Assembly (NCBI RefSeq): GCF_001442625.1
Contig: NZ_LMZQ01000001.1
Location: forward strand, 558,001 to 622,000
Direction: 5' to 3'
DNA from: Pedobacter ginsenosidimutans
Lineage (GTDB): Bacteria > Bacteroidota > Bacteroidia > Sphingobacteriales > Sphingobacteriaceae
DNA length: 64,000 bases
Positions 8,949-17,617 of the stretch are shown piece after piece (the first letter of the stretch is position 1; the number at the start of each line of letters is the position of its first letter). A model generated the notes under the pieces. It was not told the origin of the DNA. It saw nothing but the letters and a program-made list of their open reading frames with translations, and made no database searches. The translations under genes were made by a program, and so were the position numbers.

Positions 8949-9590
8949 TTAGAATATTCTTTCTAATAAATCTATCTGCAAATCATCATAGCGTGATTTA
9001 TTGTTGTTGGCTAAAATTGGTTTATCTGCTACTTTGATTATGCTTTCCTGAGCAGTAAAATCGCCCATTTTAATTTCAGAACCCGATCCAATTAATGCCG
9101 AATGTATTTCAGAAGAACCTGTTAATTTTAATGATGCAGTATCTTTAACTGTAGTTGATAGGTTAACGATATTGGCCGTTATATCTGCTGATGCTTTGTC
9201 GTTTAAAACAACATTTAAGTTTATCAGGTTAAAGTTTCCTGCGGTACTTACCGTTGCTGTATTTGATGCTTCAATGGCAGTTAAATTATTTACGTGTGCA
9301 ATTACAGTTAAGGTATTTTTATCAAAAGAGCTGATTCTAAGCTCTCCTCCCTGCTGTTGTACCAAGGCATTTTTGGTATAATATTGATCATAAACTTCAA
9401 CACTTTCTTTGGCATCCTGAACAAGGATCAATTTAACGTTTCCGGTTACTACAATTTTACCGATATTTTTAACCTGGGTTATCGCAGTATAATTTGCGTT
9501 GTTTTCTGTAGCGTTTGCTACTACTGTTGCGCTACTTAAAGTAACCATTACTAATGCAGCTGCGAATAAATTTTTAATAGAAGTTCTCAT
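8949..9590 (-). CDS. Secreted GIN-domain (DUF2807-like) protein
   Basis: 213 aa with an N-terminal signal peptide (about residues 1-27, ending ANA). The body is a series of short beta strands with the pattern typical of GIN/head domains: VKNIGKIVVTGNVKLILVQD near the start and repeated strand-turn units (NLTAIEASNTATVSTAGNF, NLNVVLNDKASADI). This fold is a right-handed beta-solenoid common in Bacteroidota envelope proteins of unknown function. The C-terminus (LQIDLLERIF) has no sorting signal. Monocistronic, ended by the shared hairpin downstream. Confidence 0.75.
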   Translation of the reverse strand: MRTSIKNLFAAALVMVTLSSATVVANATENNANYTAITQVKNIGKIVVTGNVKLILVQDAKESVEVYDQYYTKNALVQQQGGELRISSFDKNTLTVIAHVNNLTAIEASNTATVSTAGNFNLINLNVVLNDKASADITANIVNLSTTVKDTASLKLTGSSEIHSALIGSGSEIKMGDFTAQESIIKVADKPILANNNKSRYDDLQIDLLERIF

Positions 9591-9884
9591 GACTTTAATA
9601 TTTTATGTTGTGATAAATATTTTGTTTTAAATCCCTAATTATTAGGTGGTTTTGTAATTGAGACTGCGGTTTATCAAAAACGTTTCAGCGAGTTAGCGGC
9701 AATTATACCATGAGCTTGTATTTATAGACGAACGCCTAATTAACCTATATGAAAAACGATTTGTTGTAAAACCCGAAAGATTAAAATGAATTGAGTATTA
9801 GGCAATAATGTTAAAAAAGGTTAAAGCATTATGCACAACTAACATATTAGTTTTATATTCGGCAAACAAAACCAAATCTTATCT

Positions 9885-12695
9885 ATGAAACGCCTATTAC
9901 TCTCGCTGTGCCTTTTTGTTTTTATGACATCCTATTCAAAAGCACAGAGCCTCCATACCATTAAAGGCCGAACGATTGATACTGCATCGACAACGCTTTT
10001 ATCTGGAACTTCTATCGCAGTCTTAAATGCAAAAGATTCTACATTGGTAAAATTTACCCGGGCAGCAGAAAATGGCTCATTCGAGCTTAGCGGAATTAAA
10101 AACGGGAAGTTTATCTTGTTGGTTTCTTACCCTAAGTATGCAGATTTTGTAGATCATTTTACGCTCGATTCTACCACTCAGGTTAAAGATTATGGAAAGA
10201 TTAATCTTACAGGGATGGCCAAAATTCTTGCCGATGTAATTATTAAAGGAGAAAGAACTGCTATTAAAATTAAGGGTGATACCACTGAATTCAATGCTTC
10301 AAGTTATAGTATACAGCCAAATGACAAAGTAGAAGATTTGTTAAAAAAACTACCTGGTATACAAGTGGATAAAGACGGGAAAATCACCGCTCAAGGTAAA
10401 ACTGTTCCGAAAGTATTAGTAGATGGTGAAGAATTTTTTGGAGACGACCCAACATTGGTAACTAAAAATTTGAGAGCAGATATGGTTGATAAAGTACAGC
10501 TTTATGAAAAATCTAGTGATCAGGCAGCATTTACCGGAGTTGATGACGGGCAGAAAACACAGACCATTAATATTAAGTTAAAAGAAGATAAAAAAACCGG
10601 GTTTTTCGGTAAGGTTGATGCGGGTTACGGCACTGATGATTTTTACAAGGGACAGGTATTGTTTAACCGTTTTAAAGGCAAACAAAAGTTCTCTGTTTAT
10701 GGCACTGCTGGTAACAATGGCACAACAGGATTAAGTTGGCAAGATAATAATAAACTGGGGGCTGGAAGTGATAATATGCAGATGAGTGATGATGGAAGTA
10801 TGTGGTTTAGTTATGGTGGAGGAGACGAGCTTGAAAGCGGTAGTTATTATGGCGAAGGCATACCACGAGCATTGACAGGTGGAGCTCATTATGATAACAA
10901 ATGGAACAGCGATAAGGAAAGCATTAATACCAATTATAAGTTGGGTGCCTTAGGTATTAAAACAACGAAGAATACCATCAGCCAAAATAATTTACCTGAT
11001 GGGATTATCAATACCAATACTGACGAAAATTCGGACAGAAATGTGTTTAGACAAAAACTAGACGCTACTTATACCATTAAATTAGATACGACAAGCAATC
11101 TTAAGGTTTCAATTGATGGAACGCTTAAAAATAGCGACAATACATCAACCTCTAACAGTAAAGGCTTTAGAGGAAACAACTCTATGTTAAACAGCAATGA
11201 TCAGTCGAACAGCAATGATGGTAAAGAGCAAATCTTTAATATTTCTGCTTTTTACACCAAAAAACTCAAAAAATTAGGCCGTAACTACTCTGTTAACATT
11301 AGTCAAAAACTAAATCAAATAAATAGTACTGGTTATTTATATTCAGATGTGAAGTATTTCGATGAATCTGGTGTAAAAAATGGAGGTGAGGTAACAGATC
11401 AGTTTAAAACAAATAATACACGCAATTCTATTCTTAGCACTAACCTAACCTATAATGAACCTCTGAGTAAATCAGTTGCATTAGTTTTAAATTATGGATT
11501 TGGGATCAACGATAGCCGTTCTAACCGTAAATCGTTCAATCAATCAAGCCCAGGAAATTACGATGTATTAGATGCAGAATTTAGCAACGATTTTAAAGCT
11601 ACTCAATACATTAATCAGGGAGGAGCAATTTTTAATTACAAAAAACCGAAAACAACAATCAGTTTTGGAAGTAAAGTGAGCGCTGTAAATTTCGATCAGT
11701 TAGAACAGCTTTCGGGCCAAAGTTACAAAAGAAGCTTTGTAAACTGGCTACCTCAAGCCAGCTATCAATATAAGTTTTCTGCGCAAAAATCTTTCCGTAT
11801 CAGTTATAACGGAAATACTACTCAACCCTCTGTAAATCAACTACAGCCCGTAAAAGTAAACGATAATCCATTATATCAACCTTTGGGCAATCCAGATTTG
11901 GCTCCATCATTCGATAGCCGTTTCAATGTAAACTATAATTCTTACAAAGTTTTAAGCCAACAATCGATATATGTAGGGGCTAGCTTCGGTTTAGTAAACA
12001 AAGCTATTGTAAGCAATACTCAAACAGATGCTTCAGGTAAAACAATTGTCCAATCAGTTAATTTATCAGACAAAACACCTATTAATTATAATATATATAG
12101 TAGCATTGGTAGAAAGCTGAAATTTTTATTCGACTCCAGTATCGGTCTAAATTTAAATGCTGGTGGCAATACCAGTTATAGCTATGTTAAAAGTCAGCTC
12201 AGTAACGAGGTTGAATTAAACCGAGTAACAACCACCCGCTTTAGCCCTTCGTTGGATATTAATAGATATAAAGACAAAAGTGAGCTCTATATTAATTTCG
12301 GGCCGAGCTATAATGCGCAGATAGCTTCTTTACAGAAAGACCGTCCTAATAAAGGATGGGGATGGCAGGGTTATGGAGGAATGAGCTTTACTTTGCCAAA
12401 GAAAATTAAATTTCGCGCTGATGGTGAGTATACTTATACGCCAAAATCACAGGCATTTGACACCAGTTTTGAACAGATCATAATCAATGCTTCGATTACA
12501 AAATCCTTTTTCAAAAAGGAAGATCTGAAGTTCACCATACAAGGAAATGACTTATTTAATCAAAACCGAGGTTTTAGAAGATATGCATATTCCAACATCA
12601 TTACCCAAACCAATTACAACAATATCAGCCGTTACTTTATGTTTTCTTTGGTGTGGGATTTTAATAAAATGGGTGGAGGTACACCTCAAAAATAA
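9885..12695 (+). CDS. Outer-membrane beta-barrel protein with carboxypeptidase-regulatory-like N-terminal domain (TonB-receptor related)
   Basis: 936 aa. Signal peptide 1-20 (ending SKA-QS), then a carboxypeptidase-D regulatory-like Ig domain (about 24-115), a short plug-like segment (KVEDLLKKLPGIQVDKDGKI, about 145-165, then VDGEEFFGDDP) and a long C-terminal barrel rich in alternating polar/aromatic residues. It lacks a full SusC plug, matching the outer-membrane barrel family often placed beside GLPGLI proteins. That partner follows 72 bp downstream. The likely role is uptake or export of a small peptide or metal complex across the outer membrane; the cargo is unknown. Confidence 0.85.
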   Translation: MKRLLLSLCLFVFMTSYSKAQSLHTIKGRTIDTASTTLLSGTSIAVLNAKDSTLVKFTRAAENGSFELSGIKNGKFILLVSYPKYADFVDHFTLDSTTQVKDYGKINLTGMAKILADVIIKGERTAIKIKGDTTEFNASSYSIQPNDKVEDLLKKLPGIQVDKDGKITAQGKTVPKVLVDGEEFFGDDPTLVTKNLRADMVDKVQLYEKSSDQAAFTGVDDGQKTQTINIKLKEDKKTGFFGKVDAGYGTDDFYKGQVLFNRFKGKQKFSVYGTAGNNGTTGLSWQDNNKLGAGSDNMQMSDDGSMWFSYGGGDELESGSYYGEGIPRALTGGAHYDNKWNSDKESINTNYKLGALGIKTTKNTISQNNLPDGIINTNTDENSDRNVFRQKLDATYTIKLDTTSNLKVSIDGTLKNSDNTSTSNSKGFRGNNSMLNSNDQSNSNDGKEQIFNISAFYTKKLKKLGRNYSVNISQKLNQINSTGYLYSDVKYFDESGVKNGGEVTDQFKTNNTRNSILSTNLTYNEPLSKSVALVLNYGFGINDSRSNRKSFNQSSPGNYDVLDAEFSNDFKATQYINQGGAIFNYKKPKTTISFGSKVSAVNFDQLEQLSGQSYKRSFVNWLPQASYQYKFSAQKSFRISYNGNTTQPSVNQLQPVKVNDNPLYQPLGNPDLAPSFDSRFNVNYNSYKVLSQQSIYVGASFGLVNKAIVSNTQTDASGKTIVQSVNLSDKTPINYNIYSSIGRKLKFLFDSSIGLNLNAGGNTSYSYVKSQLSNEVELNRVTTTRFSPSLDINRYKDKSELYINFGPSYNAQIASLQKDRPNKGWGWQGYGGMSFTLPKKIKFRADGEYTYTPKSQAFDTSFEQIIINASITKSFFKKEDLKFTIQGNDLFNQNRGFRRYAYSNIITQTNYNNISRYFMFSLVWDFNKMGGGTPQK

Positions 12696-12767
12696 TTTAT
12701 AATCATTAATGCCACACCTCATTATTTTTGAAAATATTATAAAATAAGATTTATTAAAAACATATAA

Positions 12768-13541
12768 ATGAAATTAAAATACGCCATATTGATGCTTATT
12801 TGCACTATAAATTATGCAATGGCACAAAACGCAAGGTTTGTAACCCAAGGTACTATTGAGTTTGAAAAAAAGATAAACATATATGCGCTGCTTAAAGACC
12901 AGGCAAAACGATATCCTGACAATTTTTGGAGTGCACAGGCACTAGAGCAGTACCAAAAAAACAATCCGCAGTTTAAAACTTTAAAAAGCGAGCTTATTTT
13001 TAAAAACGATCAGACTTTCTTTAACCCACTGGCTGATGAAAGTGTTTCTAACAGCTGGGCGAGTAATTTTGCCTCTGCCAAACAGAATAATATCATTTTA
13101 ACCAATTTAAAAACTGCCACTAGCATTAATCAAAAATCAGTTTACGAAGAAACTTATCTGGTAAAAGATTCTACACGTAAGATAAACTGGAAAATAACTG
13201 ACGAATTTAGAACTATTGCGGGTTATGATTGCCGTAGAGCAAATGCCCTTATTATGGATTCGATCTATGTTGTTGCTTTTTACACAGAAAGTATTCCTGT
13301 ATCAGGAGGCCCAGAAACTTTTAGCGGACTGCCAGGCATGATATTAGGCGTGGCATTGCCACGCGAACATATTACCTGGTTTGCCACAACAGTAAAAGAT
13401 ATAGAAGTAGCTGATGCAAAGCTTAAGATACCCTCAAAAGGAAAACCTGTTAATAAAAAACAGCTTAGTGAAATATTAAAAGGCGCCTTAAAAGATTGGG
13501 GTAATTATGCCAGCGATATTTTAAAAGCTGCGGATATGTAA
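12768..13541 (+). CDS. GLPGLI family secreted protein
   Basis: 257 aa with signal peptide (1-19, ending AMA-QN). It carries the family hallmark FSGLPGMILGVALP in its C-terminal half, preceded by the conserved IAGYDCRRA segment with a single Cys. The family is restricted to Bacteroidota, has unknown function and typically sits next to TonB-dependent-receptor-like barrels, as it does here. Periplasmic location is expected. The C-terminal tail (KGKPVNKKQLSEILKGALKDWG) is Lys-rich. Confidence 0.9.
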   Translation: MKLKYAILMLICTINYAMAQNARFVTQGTIEFEKKINIYALLKDQAKRYPDNFWSAQALEQYQKNNPQFKTLKSELIFKNDQTFFNPLADESVSNSWASNFASAKQNNIILTNLKTATSINQKSVYEETYLVKDSTRKINWKITDEFRTIAGYDCRRANALIMDSIYVVAFYTESIPVSGGPETFSGLPGMILGVALPREHITWFATTVKDIEVADAKLKIPSKGKPVNKKQLSEILKGALKDWGNYASDILKAADM

Positions 13542-13636
13542 GGGTAAATGTTCCACCGCTTCCTATATAAGTTATACAAACTAGTTGAGCTGATTTTTAA
13601 TTGTTATGCCTATTTTAGTCTAATTAAAAATCAGTA

Positions 13637-14206
13637 ATGTATAGTGCACTTTATAACCACATCAATAGATTTATAGATTTGAATAGCGATGAACAAGAAA
13701 CGCTTGAGTCGCTACTCAAATCTTTTTCTGTTAAAAAGAAGGCTTTTTTATTAGAAGAAGGACAAACCTGCAAAGCGAATTATTTTGTTGTTAAAGGCTG
13801 CCTGAGGCTTTATTTCATTGACATAAAAGGTGCTGAGCAGACCACACAGTTTGCCATCGAAAACTGGTGGATTACCGATCTAACCAGCTTTCTATTTCAT
13901 GAGCAATCTGAATTTTACATCCAGGCTGCAGAAACCACCGAGGTGATTGCCATCGAACATCATCATTATAATGAAATGTTCCATAAACTCCCTAAGCTGG
14001 AAAGGTACTTTAGGTTAATCTTGCAAAAAAACCATCAAGCTTCACAGCGGAGAATAAAATTCCTGTACAGCCAAACAGCAGAGGAAAGATACCGCCATTT
14101 TAATAGTTTATTCCCTGAATTTGTACAGCGCGTGCCACAGTATATGCTGGCTTCTTATCTCGGCTTTACACCAGAATTTCTGAGTAAAATCAGGGCTAAA
14201 AAATAG
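13637..14206 (+). CDS. Crp/Fnr family transcriptional regulator
   Basis: 189 aa: N-terminal cyclic-nucleotide-binding-like beta roll (about 15-120, with LLEEGQTCKANYFVVKGCLR) and a short C-terminal winged HTH (QRVPQYMLASYLGFTPEFLSKIRAKK). No N-terminal Cys cluster is present, so it is not an iron-sulfur oxygen sensor. It is 95 bp after the GLPGLI gene; the next gene, an AhpD-like protein, follows after 266 bp, so it could regulate either. The ligand is unknown. A paralogue lies at 57965. Confidence 0.85.
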   Translation: MYSALYNHINRFIDLNSDEQETLESLLKSFSVKKKAFLLEEGQTCKANYFVVKGCLRLYFIDIKGAEQTTQFAIENWWITDLTSFLFHEQSEFYIQAAETTEVIAIEHHHYNEMFHKLPKLERYFRLILQKNHQASQRRIKFLYSQTAEERYRHFNSLFPEFVQRVPQYMLASYLGFTPEFLSKIRAKK

Positions 14207-14312
14207 GGCTTTGTTAACCGTAGAACACACAGTGTTAGTCTCATTTAACGTGGGCCACCGAGACACAGAAAGGACGGATAAATATATACGGGTATCGAAA
14301 AAGAAAACAAAT

Positions 14313-14332
14313 GATCTGTGAGGACACAGACC
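14313..14332. repeat. Palindromic repeat of the GGTCTGTG family
   Basis: GATCTGTG-AGGA-CACAGACC, a hairpin with an 8-bp stem and one mismatch. The same motif occurs twice at 32934-33005 and once at 37333-37356. It lies in the 266-bp gap between the Crp/Fnr and AhpD-like genes. Confidence 0.6.
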
Positions 14333-14472
14333 ATGGAAACACTCCGTGTTAATCCGTACCTCCGTGGCAAAAAAAACGTGTTCTTTATGTTAGCTAATCA
14401 TTTCTTAAACTACATTAAGTTTTTTGCCCGTTAAGTTGCAGACCTTTACATCGTAATCAAAAAACAAATAAA

Positions 14473-14907
14473 ATGGAAAGTAGAATTGATATCCCAAAAG
14501 TAGAACCTGCAGCTTACCAAGCCATGTACGGTTTAGAGAAATATTTATCAACCAGCAAACTAGATCCAATTCTTTTAGAACTGATTAAAATGCGTGCATC
14601 GCAAATTAACGGCTGTGCATTTTGCCTAAATATGCACTCAACCGATGCCCGTAAAATAGGAGAAACCGAACAACGTCTGTATTTATTAAATGCCTGGAGA
14701 GAAACAACCTTATTTACGGCACAAGAAGAAGCTGTTTTAGCTTTAACAGAAGAAGTAACCTTAATTAGCCACCATGTTTCTGATGCAACTTATCAAAAAG
14801 CTGCAAGCTTTTTTAGCGAGCAGGAATTAGCACAGATTATTATGGCTATAGTTACCATTAATGCCTGGAACAGACTGGCCATTACCGCTAAAGTGATGGT
14901 TGGATAA
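14473..14907 (+). CDS. Carboxymuconolactone decarboxylase / AhpD-like protein
   Basis: 144 aa, all-helical, with the AhpD-type active site C48-A-F-C51 and His55 in the segment INGCAFCLNMHSTDAR. These residues form a redox pair that can reduce peroxidase partners or peroxides directly. No signal peptide. The gene is alone between a Crp/Fnr regulator and a convergent methyltransferase gene. The classification as an alkylhydroperoxidase-like protein is by motif; the true substrate is unknown. Confidence 0.88.
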   Translation: MESRIDIPKVEPAAYQAMYGLEKYLSTSKLDPILLELIKMRASQINGCAFCLNMHSTDARKIGETEQRLYLLNAWRETTLFTAQEEAVLALTEEVTLISHHVSDATYQKAASFFSEQELAQIIMAIVTINAWNRLAITAKVMVG

Positions 14908-14929
14908 CCAGATGCTGATTTCAGCTTAT

Positions 14930-14990
14930 CACAAAGACACAATAACACTTGGTTATGTTCAAAATACCTTGGTGCTTTTGTGTCTTTGTG
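14930..14990. terminator. Inverted repeat between convergent genes
   Basis: A perfect 13-bp inverted repeat (CACAAAGACACAA at 14930-14942 and its complement at 14978-14990) with a 35-bp loop. It may terminate both the AhpD-like gene and the convergent RlmI-like gene, or be another intergenic repeat. Confidence 0.45.
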
Positions 14991-15018
14991 CTTTAAAGTA
15001 GATCGGTAGGGGATAAAT

Positions 15019-16203
15019 TTATAGCACCCTTAACAATAATCCCTTTAAGTATTCTCCTTCCGGAAAAGAAATCCGAACCGGATGATCTTCTGGTTGGCAG
15101 AATTGTTTAATAATCTGAACCTCTTTGCCAGCATCAAGTGCTGCCCAGGCGACAATCTGTTTAAAAGTTTCGATATCAACTGCTCCTGAGCAAGAAAAAG
15201 TAGCCAATAAGCCCCCTTTTTCTAACAATAACATGCCTAAGCGATTTAAATCTTTATAGGCTCTTGCCGCGCGGTCTAATGCCGATCGTGATGGTGCATA
15301 TTTAGGTGGATCAAGCACAATCACATCAAACAGTTCTCCTGATTCTTTGAAAGTCCGGAGTTGTTTATTTACATCTGATTGTATGGCTGTTACTTTATCT
15401 CCATCGAATTGGTTTAAGGCTACGTTTTGTTTTAGTGTTTCTACAGCCAAAGCCGAACTATCAACACTGGTAATGCTTTCCGCACCATTAGCCAAGCTAT
15501 TTAAGCTAAATCCACCGCTGTAACTGAAACAGTCTAAAACTTTTTTCCCATTTGTATAACTTGCCAAAATATTTCTGTTATCGCGCTGATCACAATAAAA
15601 TCCTGATTTTTGTCCTTCTGCGATATTGATGTGGTAAATAATTCCATTTTCTTTTACCTCCAAAAATTCTGGCGGGTTTTCACCCCAGAGCAGTCCGTTT
15701 TCGATAGGTAAACCTTCGTGGGTACGGGCAGTAGCGTCACTTTTATCAAAGATCCCTTTTGGATTTAATTCAGTTTTTAAAATTTCTACGATCTCTGCTT
15801 TCACTTTTTCGATTCCAGAGCTTAAAATCTGAAGAGAAAGAAAATCAGCATATTGATCAACAATTAAACCTGGCAGGAAATCGGCTTCACTAAAAACCAG
15901 TCGGCAGGTATTGGTCTGTTCACTTAAAATAAACTGACGTGAAGCTATTGCCTGTTTTAAGCGGTTCTGGTACCAGCTGTTATCAATAGTTTGCGCTTCA
16001 TCCCATTCTAAAAGACGAACGGCAACACGCGAATTGCTATTGTAATAACCATAGGCCAGAAATTCATTGTCGAAAGCAAAAACTTTTACTACATCACCAT
16101 CTTCAGGTTTTCCCTTAACTTTTTCCAATGCTCCCGAAAATACCCATGGATGTCTTTGTAATGCCGCTTTTTCTTTGCCCTTTTTTAATGTGATTTCTAC
16201 CAT
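15019..16203 (-). CDS. Class I SAM-dependent rRNA (cytosine-C5) methyltransferase, RlmI-like
   Basis: 394 aa. An N-terminal PUA domain (about 1-75, with RHPWVFSGALEKVKG) is followed by the EEHEE-type insert and a Rossmann methyltransferase domain. The SAM-binding motif I is VLDCFSYSGGFSL and motif IV is VIVLDPPKYAPSRS. RlmI methylates C1962 of 23S rRNA in E. coli. Cytosolic. Monocistronic. The catalytic Cys expected in this family is seen in LLATFSCSGAVD. Confidence 0.9.
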   Translation of the reverse strand: MVEITLKKGKEKAALQRHPWVFSGALEKVKGKPEDGDVVKVFAFDNEFLAYGYYNSNSRVAVRLLEWDEAQTIDNSWYQNRLKQAIASRQFILSEQTNTCRLVFSEADFLPGLIVDQYADFLSLQILSSGIEKVKAEIVEILKTELNPKGIFDKSDATARTHEGLPIENGLLWGENPPEFLEVKENGIIYHINIAEGQKSGFYCDQRDNRNILASYTNGKKVLDCFSYSGGFSLNSLANGAESITSVDSSALAVETLKQNVALNQFDGDKVTAIQSDVNKQLRTFKESGELFDVIVLDPPKYAPSRSALDRAARAYKDLNRLGMLLLEKGGLLATFSCSGAVDIETFKQIVAWAALDAGKEVQIIKQFCQPEDHPVRISFPEGEYLKGLLLRVL

Positions 16204-16342
16204 GGGGCAAAGGTAATAATTTGTAGGGAGTTTGGCGTAGAGCGTTTGGCGCTAAGCGACGGATGATAAGTTTGGAGTTGAGGATTAGACGTTTAGCCTG
16301 CCGTACATCAGCCGCATACCAGTAAACGCCTTGCACAAATGC

Positions 16343-17353
16343 TCACCGCTTCTTCACCAGCTCAGTATCCAAAACCTTGGTTTCAAACTCAGTTACGGGT
16401 CTTTTGGCTTCTATCATGGAGATTAAAAGTTCGGTAGCCACCTGTCCCATTTCAAATGCGGGTTGTTTAACCGAGGTTAGGGAAGGCGAAAATAATTCGA
16501 CTAAGTTTGAATTGGTAAAACCCGCGATTGCGATTTTATGTGCCACCTCAGGATTGGTTTTCTTTAGGGCCATAATACAACCGGTAGTTAAGCGATCGCT
16601 CGAAATAAAAATCCCATCTGGCTGTAACGGCAAAAGTTCTTTAACCGCCTGTTCCAGCTCTGCGCTGTGCATACCGCCATGCTGGCAATATTTAACCAGC
16701 TCAGGTCTAAATTCGATATGGTATTTAATCAAGGCGGCTTTATAACCTTCTAACCTTTCTTTTGTTATCGAAAGGTTTTCGGAATTTGTTAAATGGGCAA
16801 TGGTTCTTTTTCCAGATAAAATAAGATGTTCTGTGGCATCAAAAGAGCCCTTAAAATTATTTGCGATTACCTTATGGGTTTCAAAATCTTTAGGCACACG
16901 ATCAAAAAAAACAATTGGTAAGCCCTTGGCGTACAGATCCCTTAAATAATCGATATCCTGCGTTTCAGATGATAGCGCGATCAATAAACCATCGATAGAA
17001 CGTGATGCAAGGTGCTCAACATTCAGCTTCTCCTGTTTGTAAGATTCGTGACTTTGAGAGATGATGACGTGATAATCTTTATCATAAGCAATTGATTCAA
17101 TGCCATTAATCACCTGAGAAAAAAAGTTGTTGGCAATTTCGCTCACAATAATGCCGATAGAATAGCTACGGCGCTCCTTTAAACTTCTGGCGATTGGATT
17201 AGCTCGGTAATTAACCTTTTCGGCATAAGCCAAAACCAGTTTTTTAGTTTCCTCACTAATTTCGTAACGGTCTCTTAAAGCCCTTGAGACTGTTGAAGTA
17301 GACAGTCCCAACGCTTTAGCAATATCCTTTATGGTAGATGTTTCAAATCTCAT
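16343..17353 (-). CDS. LacI family transcriptional regulator, probable regulator of the pectin locus
   Basis: 336 aa. N-terminal LacI helix-turn-helix (TIKDIAKALGLSTSTVSRAL, residues 7-26) with hinge, then a periplasmic-binding-protein-like sensor domain (about 60-330). It is divergent from susC and shares a 264-bp intergenic region that holds two LacI-type palindromes (17437-17450, 17563-17576). Related motifs recur upstream of the GH28 and second CE8 genes. The effector is probably a galacturonate-pathway intermediate such as KDG or galacturonate; that is inference. Most Bacteroidota pectin loci use hybrid two-component or AraC regulators, so a LacI regulator here is notable. Confidence 0.88.
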   Translation of the reverse strand: MRFETSTIKDIAKALGLSTSTVSRALRDRYEISEETKKLVLAYAEKVNYRANPIARSLKERRSYSIGIIVSEIANNFFSQVINGIESIAYDKDYHVIISQSHESYKQEKLNVEHLASRSIDGLLIALSSETQDIDYLRDLYAKGLPIVFFDRVPKDFETHKVIANNFKGSFDATEHLILSGKRTIAHLTNSENLSITKERLEGYKAALIKYHIEFRPELVKYCQHGGMHSAELEQAVKELLPLQPDGIFISSDRLTTGCIMALKKTNPEVAHKIAIAGFTNSNLVELFSPSLTSVKQPAFEMGQVATELLISMIEAKRPVTEFETKVLDTELVKKR

Positions 17354-17436
17354 TTTCGTAATGCGTACAAGTTACAAAAAATATCTCTTTAAGGGGATTG
17401 GATGAGCAACATTAATAAACGTCGCATCTACGTTTT

Positions 17437-17450
17437 TGGGAACGTTTGCA
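17437..17450. promoter_or_regulatory. Putative LacI-regulator operator O1
   Basis: TGGGAACGTTTGCA, matching the LacI-family pattern TG-N2-AACGTT-N2-CA with a central CG. Its complement TGCAAACGTTCCCA differs at two positions from the site at 42289-42302. It lies between the LacI and susC genes. Confidence 0.6.
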
Positions 17451-17562
17451 CAGTTTTTTAGTTAAATCTGGTTTCAATTGCTTTTTAGTTTGTAAAATTG
17501 TTACATCAACGTAACCAAATATAAACTAACTATAACATCCCGAAATAGAATTATATTCTATC

Positions 17563-17576
17563 TGCAAGCGATTGCA
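17563..17576. promoter_or_regulatory. Putative LacI-regulator operator O2
   Basis: TGCAAGCGATTGCA; with flanking bases (17562-17577) the outer six bases form a perfect inverted repeat CTGCAA/TTGCAG. It is 42 bp before the susC start, a position suited to repression. Confidence 0.55.
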
Positions 17577-17617
17577 GCATCTTAAAAAACCAAATTACTT
17601 CAAATAAATAAATAACT

